Shown piece after piece: positions 6,565 to 13,726 of a DNA stretch of 14,153 nt. How positions within the stretch are numbered: position 1 is the stretch's first letter; each line of letters opens with the position of its first letter. Source of the DNA: an uncultured bacterium. Its GTDB lineage: Bacteria > Planctomycetota > UBA1135 > UBA2386. The notes below the pieces were generated by a model. That model was not told the DNA's origin. It did no database searches and worked only from the letters and a program-made list of their open reading frames with translations. Position numbers and translations under genes: made by a program. The stretch is from positions 1 to 14,153 of the forward strand of contig CALKYL010000268.1 in assembly GCA_938003515.1 (NCBI GenBank). The letters run 5' to 3'.

Positions 6565-8889
6565 ATGACTCGTTCCAGCCGCCGAGCCACGTCGCGCGTC
6601 GCGTCCGACGAGCTCCGCAGACGCTTCCGCGACCTCCACACCGTCGCGTCCGAGCTGCGCGACGCGACGCAGAGCTACCAGCAGCTGCGCGCGCGCGGCG
6701 CGTTCCCGTCCGGGCGCGACGTCGGGTTCCGCGCCGACGACCCCAACCACCCGCTGAACCGCACCGTCGACATCACGGAGAACGCCGAGTTCCTGGTCGC
6801 CGTCACCGGGGCGTTCAGCAGCGGCAAGTCGACGTTGCTCAACCTGTTGCTGGAGCAGGACACGCTGCTGCCGGCCTCCGTCATCCCGATGACGGCCGTC
6901 TGCACGGTCATCCGGCACGGCGAGCAGCCCGCGTGCACGGTGCGCTACGCGAGCTTCGAGGAGTGCTTCGCGCGCGTGCCGGCGACGATCGACGAGCCGC
7001 TCCGACGGCCGTTCACCGGGCCGGAGCACCTCGCGGCGGCGGCCACGGACCCGGCGTCCTTCGTCACCGGAGCGGCGGCGCAGGCGAGCCTCGTGCGCTT
7101 CGCGCGCTTCCTCGAGCGCTACGACGAGATCGTCGCGATGCCGACGACGTTCGACGGGCGCGCGCCCTTCATCTCCGGCGGCGGCCTGCTGCGCGACCCG
7201 GACACCGGCGCGGCCCGCTACTTCCCGCCGACCCCGGCGCAGGAGGCGGCCTACCGGGACGCCGGCGGCGACCCGGGCCTGTGGGTCACGCGCGAGTGGC
7301 TGGCGCTGATCCGCGAGGTGGAGCTGCGCGTGCAGAGCCCGCTGCTGCAGGAGCGCGCCGTGCTGCTCGACCTCCCGGGCCTCAACTGCAAGGAGGACTA
7401 CCACCGTCGCGCGATCCGCGAGTTCTGCAACATGGCGGACTGCATCGTCGTGACGGCGTTCCAGCCAGGCAACCAGGCGGACGCCGAGGCGCTCGCCAAC
7501 TTCCGGCAGCTGACCAGCGCCTACCGCGACAAGACCTTCTTCGTGTTCAACAAGGTCGACCAGTTCGCGGACGAGCCGACCGAGCTCGTGCACGCGGTCG
7601 ACTACCTGTCCAACGACACGATCGGCGCGGACTTCGCCGAGGACCGGTTCTTCCTGGCGTCGGCGGCGCTCGGCCGCGGGCACCGGCAAGGCGACTCCGA
7701 AGCGGCCGACAAGGCGCGTCGGCTGGGCGAGCGGCTGCACGCGGCGGTACCCCGCCTGCAGTCGCTGCCGCCCTGGGTCGCGCCGCTCGCCGCCCCCGTC
7801 GCCACCGGCGGCGTCGGCCACCTGCGCGACCGGCTGCGCACGTTCCTCGAGACGGATGCCTTCCCGGGCAAGATCGACGAGGTGCTGCGGCACCTGGAGA
7901 CGGGCGTGAGGTCGCTCGTCGACGCGGCGGAGCCGACCTACGGCAAGTACCGCGACATCGACCCCGCCGACATGCAGCGACAGGCCGTGCTGGAGGCGCA
8001 CCGCGAGCTGCGCGATCGGCTGATCGCGGGCGTGCAGGTGTTCCGCCACGGTTACCTGCAGGCGGACTCGACCGGCGCCGGGTTGCGCCGCGACCTGCAC
8101 CGCATCCTCGACCGCACGCACGGCGACGTGCAGCGCGCGATCGCCGGCCACTTCGACCGACCGATCCTGCAGGCGCCGCTGCGGGAGGACCCGGTGGCGG
8201 AGTTCGACTTCCTCCTGATCGCGGACCGCGCGGCAGACCAGCTGCGCCGGCAGGTGCAGGACCATGTGATCGAGGCGGTCGACGCGCACGTCAGGAAGCA
8301 GCTGCGCGAACGGGCGTTCGCCGGCGGCGGCATCCGCGCAGACCTCGTCGGGCTGTGCGAGGGCCTGCCGGAGCAGCGCGAGCGCTTCGACGCGCTCGTC
8401 GAGCGGTTCGAGGCGACGCTGCGGCACTCGACGCAGGGCATCGTCCGCCACGGCTTCTTCCGCATGCCGCGCGGCCGCGAGCTGCGGAGGCTCGAGCGGC
8501 GCGTGCCGGCTTCGCAGGTCAAGGACCTGCTGGTCTCGGTGTTCCGCGAGTTCTACCCGGGCTGGATCTACGAGAACATCTACACGCGGCTGCTGGACGA
8601 GCTCTGGTTGCACCTGTTCCTCGACGCGGAGGAGTTCGAGCGCGACCTCGCGCGCTACTTCGACGCGGCCGAGAGCGCGTTGTCCAACCACAACGCGGCG
8701 CAGCGTGCGCGGCTGCCGCAGCTCGAGTCGGCCGGCGGAGCAGTGCAGGCGCGCAGCCGCTGGGCCGAGCTGCGCGGCACCGTCGAGCTGTGCCGGCGCA
8801 TCGACCGGATCGAAGGCGACGTCGGACGGCTGCAGCGCGGCGAGCCGCTCGCCGCCGCCGGCCGCGGCGCCGAGGAGGGAGCGGCGTGA
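6565..8889 (+). CDS. Dynamin-like GTPase
   Basis: The product is 774 residues and carries the G motifs of the dynamin superfamily in order. G1 (P-loop) is GAFSSGKST at 82-90. G2 is T110 in a segment PMTAVCTVIRHG, very like the dynamin-family switch I. G3 is DLPG at 269-272. G4 is NKVD at 329-332. Residues 1-70 and the last ~370 are mainly predicted helical, as expected for the neck and trunk of bacterial dynamin-like proteins. The roughly 160 residues between G2 and G3 are longer than I expect for the family and include a Gly/Pro-rich stretch. I see no transmembrane segment or obvious hydrophobic paddle, so membrane contact, if any, would be peripheral or through partners. The SrfC (Virul_Fac) GTPases of enterobacterial srfABC operons are a possible relative. 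The start is fixed by a good Shine-Dalgarno sequence. The stop overlaps the start of the Hsp70-like gene (TGATG). Confidence 0.9.
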   Translation: MTRSSRRATSRVASDELRRRFRDLHTVASELRDATQSYQQLRARGAFPSGRDVGFRADDPNHPLNRTVDITENAEFLVAVTGAFSSGKSTLLNLLLEQDTLLPASVIPMTAVCTVIRHGEQPACTVRYASFEECFARVPATIDEPLRRPFTGPEHLAAAATDPASFVTGAAAQASLVRFARFLERYDEIVAMPTTFDGRAPFISGGGLLRDPDTGAARYFPPTPAQEAAYRDAGGDPGLWVTREWLALIREVELRVQSPLLQERAVLLDLPGLNCKEDYHRRAIREFCNMADCIVVTAFQPGNQADAEALANFRQLTSAYRDKTFFVFNKVDQFADEPTELVHAVDYLSNDTIGADFAEDRFFLASAALGRGHRQGDSEAADKARRLGERLHAAVPRLQSLPPWVAPLAAPVATGGVGHLRDRLRTFLETDAFPGKIDEVLRHLETGVRSLVDAAEPTYGKYRDIDPADMQRQAVLEAHRELRDRLIAGVQVFRHGYLQADSTGAGLRRDLHRILDRTHGDVQRAIAGHFDRPILQAPLREDPVAEFDFLLIADRAADQLRRQVQDHVIEAVDAHVRKQLRERAFAGGGIRADLVGLCEGLPEQRERFDALVERFEATLRHSTQGIVRHGFFRMPRGRELRRLERRVPASQVKDLLVSVFREFYPGWIYENIYTRLLDELWLHLFLDAEEFERDLARYFDAAESALSNHNAAQRARLPQLESAGGAVQARSRWAELRGTVELCRRIDRIEGDVGRLQRGEPLAAAGRGAEEGAA
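8873..8880 (+). promoter_or_regulatory. Shine-Dalgarno sequence of the Hsp70-like gene
   Basis: AGGAGGGA lies at the very end of the GTPase coding sequence, eight bases before ATG 8889. It selects this ATG over an adjacent in-frame GTG at 8886 and supports coupled translation of the last two operon genes. Confidence 0.8.
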
Positions 8890-11609
8890 TGGGAGGCTCC
8901 GACTCCACGACGTCGGGCCGCGACGCGCGCCCGGCGCTGTCGATCCGCACGCCGCTGATGGCGTTCGCGACCGTGTCGCGCCGCACCGGCGTGATCCGCA
9001 AGCGCTGCCTCGTGCAGAACGACACGGGCGCGCCGGTCGAGCTCGAAGTGCACCGGGACTTCCCGGAACACAGCTGGCTGCAGCTGGTGGTCGGCGACGG
9101 CGCGACGCCGGCCGCGGCCGCGCCGGCGCCGCGTCGCCTCGCCGGCGCGCTGCTCGGCGGCGGATCCGACGAGCCGGTCCGCGCTGCGGGCGACCTGCTG
9201 GTCGTGCCGCCGGGCGAGTCGAACCTCGACGTGCTGCTCGACACCGACAACAGCAACTTCCCGTTCGGGTCCTTCCGCGGCCAGGTCGAGCTGAGGCCGG
9301 TCGCGGGCGGCGAACGCCGGCACCTGCCCGGCCTCGACCTCGCGCCGCAGTTCCTCACGCTGTCGTTCGAGGAGATCGTCGAGCTCGAGGACTTCGACGG
9401 CTACGCCGCGATCGACCTCGGCACCAACGGCGCGACGATCGCGGTCTACCACCGCCAGCACGACGCGGGGCGCGGCGAGACGTGGAACCCAGAACTCGAC
9501 CGGCGCGCCGGCGCCAGCGGCGCCAGCGACGTGCCCGCGGCGGTGCTGCTCCGCGACATCAACCGCTTCCGGGAGCTGACGCCGGACTGCTGCGTCGTCG
9601 GTCGCAGGGCGCTCGCCGAGTACCGCGAGCTGGTCGACTGCGATCCGCACGCGCTCTTGCTCGGCACCAAGCGACACCTCGGTCGGCGCCGCGTGCTCGC
9701 CGCCGATCTCCGCGGCGGGGCCGGCTACGTCGCGCCGGAGGACGCGATCTACCAGCTGGGCCGCCACGTCCGGGAGCAGTGCCAGAACCACCCGCGCATC
9801 CAGGCGCGGCTGCCGCGGCTGACCGTCACCTACCCGCCGACCTGGGACCAGCGCCAGCTCGACCGCTGGAAGGAGGTGTTCCGTCGCCTCGGCTACCGCG
9901 ACGAGGACCTCGACCTCAGCCTCGACGAGGCGAGCGCCGTCGGCCTGTTCTACCTGCACCGCTGGACGCTCGACGCCGACCGTCGGGACCGCCTGCTGCA
10001 GGATCTGCGCGAGAGCCGCCGCGAGATCCGTCGCGACGACGAGGTCGGCGAGGAGTTCACGCTGCGCCTGCTCTGCTTCGACTTCGGCGGCGGCACGATC
10101 GACCTCGCGCACGTCGAGGCGCGGCTCGAGCTGTTCGGCGACTCGCTGCACATCCGGCTCGAGCTCGTCGGCTCGGACAGCCTCGACTACGGCGGGGACC
10201 AGGTCACGCTGACCGTCTTCCGCATCCTCAAGCGGCGCATCGCGCTCGCGCTGGCCGACCCGGACCGGTTCGCTGGCGGCGGGAGCGAGGCCGAGTCGTC
10301 CGAGGCTCCGGCGTTCCCCGAACCCGCGGGGCCGGGCTTGTTCCTGCTGCCGGGTTCGTCCCGGGGCAGCGCGACCGACGGCGAGGTGGACGGCGGCGCC
10401 GCGCACCTCGTGCGCGACGCGTGGGACCGCATCCAGACGGCGATCGCGAGCCCGAGCCTCGGCGCCGAACTGGACGACGCCGTCGATCGGCTGTTCCCGA
10501 CGCGCTTCCGGCCGGATCCCGACGCGCCGCTCGTGGCGGCGGCGAAGCGCAACTTCGCGTGGCTGTGGGACCGTGCCGAGGCGCTCAAGCGCGAGCTGTT
10601 CCGGGCCGCGCAACTGCGCGCGCGCGACGTCGCGCTCAGTGAAGAGGACGGCGCCGACCTGCGCATGGGGGTCTCACTGGCCCAGCTGCCCGACGAGGTC
10701 GCGGGCCGGCCGCTCGCCGATCATCCGGCTTCGAAGGCGCAGCTGACCGTCGGCATCGACGAGATCTACGGCGCCATCCGCGAACCGCTGCGGGAGGCCG
10801 TCGCGCGGGCGCGCCGCCTCGTGGGCAGCCACCGCCCCGACCGCATCGTGCTCGCCGGCCAGTCGAGCTGGATCCCGCTCGTGCGCCAGCTGTTCGCGCG
10901 CCCGCGGTCGGAGGGCGGGCTGGGGCTCGCGCCGGGCAAGATCGAGTTCGACCCCGAGCACGCCAAGACCGCCGTGTCGCGCGGCGCCTGTCTCTTGCCG
11001 GTCATGCGCGACGCGCTCGTCGGCGTGTCGGTCGACGTGTCGGCGTTCCGCGTCGCGCTCCTGCGCGACATCTACTACAAGTCGCCGATGGGCCGCCGCC
11101 GCGAACTGTTCCGCGCCGGCCCGATCCGCGACCTGGAGTGGGCCGAGGACACACCGGACCCGAAGACGTTCGCCCGCTACCTGACCGTGTTCTCCGGAGA
11201 TCGCGACCAGGTGCTCGGCCAGTTCGACTTCGGCGCGCCCGGACAGGCGCTGCCGGACTGGCGCGCCAGCGCCCGCCGCACCGCGAAGCAGCTCGACCTC
11301 GACGAGGCGGCGTTCCCGACGCCGCAGGAGGTCGAACGGCTGCGCACGGCCGAGCCGGAATGGGCGCGTCGCCTCTCCGATCGCCTCGCGACCTGGCCGG
11401 AGACCGAGCTGGTCGCGTGGATGGAGTCGGACGCGGCGCACGGCACGCCGGAGCGGCCGCTCTACCGCTACTACCTGACGCGTTCGCGCCAGCTGCTCGC
11501 CGTTCGCGACCGCGGCGAGGCCGGCGCGCTCCTGCACCGACTCGACTACGCGGCGGGCGAGTTCGCGACGCTGCCGCCCGAGCAGGACCCGTTCGCGGGC
11601 GTGCACTGA
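8889..11609 (+). CDS. Hsp70/actin-fold ATPase with beta-rich N-terminal extension
   Basis: The product is 906 residues. The nucleotide-binding domain spans about residues 170-710 and keeps the actin/Hsp70 signatures in order. Phosphate-1 is DLGTNG (176-181). A KRHLGRR segment at 261-267 matches the place of DnaK's catalytic Lys (KRLIGR). TYPPTWD near 315 and a DEAS segment near 350 correspond to the DnaK regions around the connect-1 motif. Phosphate-2 is DFGGGTID (398-405), followed by DYGGDQ (433-438). The adenosine motif is LAGQSSWIPLV (655-665), and a DPEHA...GA segment follows (688-700). ATP binding is therefore likely. Residues 1-165 form a separate beta-rich, possibly Ig/BACON-like domain. 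A low-complexity Gly/Ser/Pro/Glu stretch (about 459-502) interrupts the subdomain II region. The C-terminal ~200 residues do not resemble the DnaK substrate-binding domain and there is no EEVD-type tail. It is not a standard DnaK. A SrfB-like partner of the upstream GTPase is the closest analogy I can offer. The start is set by the Shine-Dalgarno sequence at 8873. Confidence 0.88.
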   Translation: MGGSDSTTSGRDARPALSIRTPLMAFATVSRRTGVIRKRCLVQNDTGAPVELEVHRDFPEHSWLQLVVGDGATPAAAAPAPRRLAGALLGGGSDEPVRAAGDLLVVPPGESNLDVLLDTDNSNFPFGSFRGQVELRPVAGGERRHLPGLDLAPQFLTLSFEEIVELEDFDGYAAIDLGTNGATIAVYHRQHDAGRGETWNPELDRRAGASGASDVPAAVLLRDINRFRELTPDCCVVGRRALAEYRELVDCDPHALLLGTKRHLGRRRVLAADLRGGAGYVAPEDAIYQLGRHVREQCQNHPRIQARLPRLTVTYPPTWDQRQLDRWKEVFRRLGYRDEDLDLSLDEASAVGLFYLHRWTLDADRRDRLLQDLRESRREIRRDDEVGEEFTLRLLCFDFGGGTIDLAHVEARLELFGDSLHIRLELVGSDSLDYGGDQVTLTVFRILKRRIALALADPDRFAGGGSEAESSEAPAFPEPAGPGLFLLPGSSRGSATDGEVDGGAAHLVRDAWDRIQTAIASPSLGAELDDAVDRLFPTRFRPDPDAPLVAAAKRNFAWLWDRAEALKRELFRAAQLRARDVALSEEDGADLRMGVSLAQLPDEVAGRPLADHPASKAQLTVGIDEIYGAIREPLREAVARARRLVGSHRPDRIVLAGQSSWIPLVRQLFARPRSEGGLGLAPGKIEFDPEHAKTAVSRGACLLPVMRDALVGVSVDVSAFRVALLRDIYYKSPMGRRRELFRAGPIRDLEWAEDTPDPKTFARYLTVFSGDRDQVLGQFDFGAPGQALPDWRASARRTAKQLDLDEAAFPTPQEVERLRTAEPEWARRLSDRLATWPETELVAWMESDAAHGTPERPLYRYYLTRSRQLLAVRDRGEAGALLHRLDYAAGEFATLPPEQDPFAGVH

Positions 11610-11626
11610 GGGCGGCGGTCGCGATG

Positions 11627-11658
11627 GCGGGGCAGCGCGCCGCAGCGCGCCGCCCCGC
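11627..11658. terminator. GC-rich hairpin between convergent genes
   Basis: GCGGGGCAGCGCGC (11627-11640) and GCGCGCCGCCCCGC (11645-11658) can pair over 14 positions with a single mismatch and a 4-base loop. The hairpin lies 17 bases after the Hsp70-like stop and 11 bases before the stop of the convergent secreted-protein gene, so it is well placed to end transcription from both sides. No T-run follows on either strand. It may be a stem-only or factor-assisted terminator, or protect 3' ends. Confidence 0.6.
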
Positions 11659-11669
11659 GGGTCTTCAAC

Positions 11670-13430
11670 TCAGTAGTTGTTGACGTAGGTGCGCAGACCG
11701 TTGCTGAGCAGGATGCCCGCGTCGTTCGGCGACACCGGGCAGATCAACGCGGCGGCCTGCGAGAACACCTCGATGCCCAGCGGGGCGCCGGCCGGGATGG
11801 CCAGCGAGACCTGCTGGTTGGGCACGGTGTCGACGAAGTCCACGAGCGCGTCGATCGAGCCCACGTGCAGGTCGCAGCCCGGCGAGGCGATGCCGAGGTT
11901 GGTCAGCTCGTTGCCGAAGTAGTCCTGGCTGAGGCTGAAGACCACCACGCCGAAGTGGAACACCGGCGCCGGCGACGGGCACGCGACCGGGATGCTGCCG
12001 ATGTCGAGCAGCGAGGTCGTGCCCGGGAGCGGCTGCGACGCCGAGGACAGCGTCATGGCCGGCGAGGCGCAGCTGCTGCCGTACGGCGTGTGCACGGCGG
12101 CCGGGGCGATACCGACCGAGATGTTGTCGAGGTAGACGCGGTTGCCGTAGTCCGACACGCCGCGGAAGCGGATCCGGTTGGTGCCGCCGGACAGCGCGTA
12201 GGCGAGGTCGTTCCACTGGTTCGCGCCCGGCGTGAACGACGGCGCGCTGGTGCCGGCCGTGTTGAGCACGCCGACGCCGGCCTCGTTGGTCATCGTCGCG
12301 ACCGTGGTCCAGTTCGACCCGCCGTCGCTCGACTCCTCGAGCACGATCGTGTCGGCCTCACCACCGGTGTAGGTGGCGCCGGCGACGTCGAAGTAGCACT
12401 GGGTGCCGGCCGCGACCGGCGCGAACTCCGGGCTGACCAGCGCGAACTCGTTGGTCGCCGTGATCAGGTAGAAGTCGAACCGCACGCAGCCCGAGCCGTT
12501 GCCGTAGGCGCTCGCCGCGTTCCAGTCGGGCAGGCCGACGCCGGACACGGTCTCGACCGACCAGCAGGCCGGGTTGACGACGCCGCCCGAGAAGGTCACG
12601 GGGTTGGCGGGCGCGGCCATCGGCACCTGCAGCACGGTGCTGCTGCCGGTCGACGGGCCGGCCGCGCACGTCACGTCGCAGTAGTACCACGTGGCGACGG
12701 TCTGGCTGGTCGAGTAGGTCGCCGTGTTGCCGCCGACCATCGAGAACGGGCCGCCGGCGCCCGCGGTGCTCGCGTACCACTGGTAGGAGACGCCGGTGCC
12801 CGCGGTCGGGTTCTGCAGCGACAGGTCGAAGCTGACGCCGGGGCAGGCGCCGGCGACCGAGGCCACCGTGTTGCCGGGCATCGGCACGCCCGAGCAGCCC
12901 GAGGCGGGCTGGATGCTGACGTTGTCGAAGTTCAGGTAGTAGTCGCCGGACACCCACTGCGCGGAGAAGCGGATGTACAGGTCGCCGGCGGGCGGCGTGA
13001 AGTTGTGCGACTTGCCCAGGCACAGGCCGGTCTGCGCCTCCGCCGACACGGTGGCGAAGGTCGTCCACGGGCCGGTCGCCGTCGGGCCGTACTGCACGTC
13101 GAAGGAGCCCCAGTTGCCGGGCGCGGGCGCGGTGTTGGCCGACCAGTTGGCCGCCTTGTAGTCGTAGCTGATGACTTGCGTGCTGCCGTTGGCGACGCCG
13201 GTCAGCGGCGAGATCAGCTGGCCGGTCTGGGCGGAACTCCACAGGTTGCGCCGCACGGCGCCGCCGGCGCCGCCGCAGACGGTCGCGTTGCTGAACGCGG
13301 CGAAGTTGCCCGTCCAGCCGGCGATGCCGGCGTCGAAGTTCTGGCTGTAGGTGACCTGGGCGGAAGCGCCCGAGACGAGGAAGAGAGCGGCCGTCGCGCC
13401 GACGGCGAAGTGGTTGCGGAGTTGCATCAT
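11670..13430 (-). CDS. Secreted protein with two jelly-roll-like domains, an Ig-like domain and a planctomycete-type C-terminal module
   Basis: The product is 586 residues. The signal peptide is clear: R5, a hydrophobic core (8-20) and an Ala-Ser-Ala/Gln cleavage site after residue 24. Domain A (about 25-175) begins QNFDAGIAGWTG and ends in YYLNFDNVSIQ, a layout typical of MAM/concanavalin-like jelly rolls that cap exported adhesins. Residues 178-270 form an Ig-like domain with SYQWY and paired cysteines (about C196, C251, C255). Domain B (about 275-442) is a second jelly-roll, ending VYLDNISVG. The C-terminal ~140 residues (448-586), Cys-containing and ending near SNGLRTYVNNY, resemble a module that recurs at the ends of secreted planctomycete proteins and may serve in sorting or surface attachment (inference). 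The ATG pair at 13425-13430 is the start because the signal peptide begins there; the open frame continues upstream without coding character. No Shine-Dalgarno sequence is visible. Likely extracellular or cell-surface; binding partner unknown. Confidence 0.85.
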   Translation of the reverse strand: MMQLRNHFAVGATAALFLVSGASAQVTYSQNFDAGIAGWTGNFAAFSNATVCGGAGGAVRRNLWSSAQTGQLISPLTGVANGSTQVISYDYKAANWSANTAPAPGNWGSFDVQYGPTATGPWTTFATVSAEAQTGLCLGKSHNFTPPAGDLYIRFSAQWVSGDYYLNFDNVSIQPASGCSGVPMPGNTVASVAGACPGVSFDLSLQNPTAGTGVSYQWYASTAGAGGPFSMVGGNTATYSTSQTVATWYYCDVTCAAGPSTGSSTVLQVPMAAPANPVTFSGGVVNPACWSVETVSGVGLPDWNAASAYGNGSGCVRFDFYLITATNEFALVSPEFAPVAAGTQCYFDVAGATYTGGEADTIVLEESSDGGSNWTTVATMTNEAGVGVLNTAGTSAPSFTPGANQWNDLAYALSGGTNRIRFRGVSDYGNRVYLDNISVGIAPAAVHTPYGSSCASPAMTLSSASQPLPGTTSLLDIGSIPVACPSPAPVFHFGVVVFSLSQDYFGNELTNLGIASPGCDLHVGSIDALVDFVDTVPNQQVSLAIPAGAPLGIEVFSQAAALICPVSPNDAGILLSNGLRTYVNNY

Positions 13431-13726
13431 GGGTGAGAAGGGCAAGGGAAGGGACTTCGCGGTCGACGAGACGACGCGCGGCCGTGGGGTGCACGGCCGC
13501 GTGGCGCGCCGCGAGGCGCGAAGCGAGGCGGGGAAACCTAACCGATCCGCCCGCATCGGGCAGTCCGATTCTCGCGCCGTCTGCGCACCGCGCACCGCAA
13601 TACCGCTGCGCTCGAGGAGAAGCATGCGTGCTGGCACCGACGGCATCGCGCGCTCGTACGCGACGTGTCGCGTGCGGCGCGCGTCCCGCCTTCGCCGCCT
13701 GCGCGCGCACCCTCGTGCATGCCGCG
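13431..13726. other. Intergenic region between two minus-strand genes
   Basis: About 296 bases lie between the stop of the EgtB/SenA-type gene and the start of the secreted-protein gene. The stretch should hold the promoter and 5' leader of the secreted-protein gene, read leftwards. The least GC-rich patch is near 13530-13565 and might contain the -10 region, but I cannot fit a good -35/-10 pair. Short open frames here are Arg/Ala-rich and not credible genes. Confidence 0.55.
13477..13501 (-). repeat. Perfect 10-bp inverted repeat upstream of the secreted-protein gene
   Basis: CGCGGCCGTG (13477-13486) and CACGGCCGCG (13492-13501) are exact reverse complements around a 5-base loop. The centre lies about 60 bases before the start of the secreted-protein gene. 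It could be a 5'-leader hairpin, an operator, or a terminator for the upstream EgtB/SenA-type gene. No T-run follows it, and a match of this length can occur by chance in such GC-rich DNA. Confidence 0.4.

Noticed and set aside
8889..11609. Annotation of the ATPase as ordinary DnaK
   Set aside because: The nucleotide-binding motifs fit the superfamily, but the N-terminal beta domain, the missing standard substrate-binding domain and the absence of DnaJ/GrpE neighbours argue against a housekeeping chaperone.
13530..13565. Possible minus-strand promoter for the secreted-protein gene
   Set aside because: The patch is less GC-rich than its surroundings, but the best -10 candidate matches only about half of the consensus and no -35 fits.
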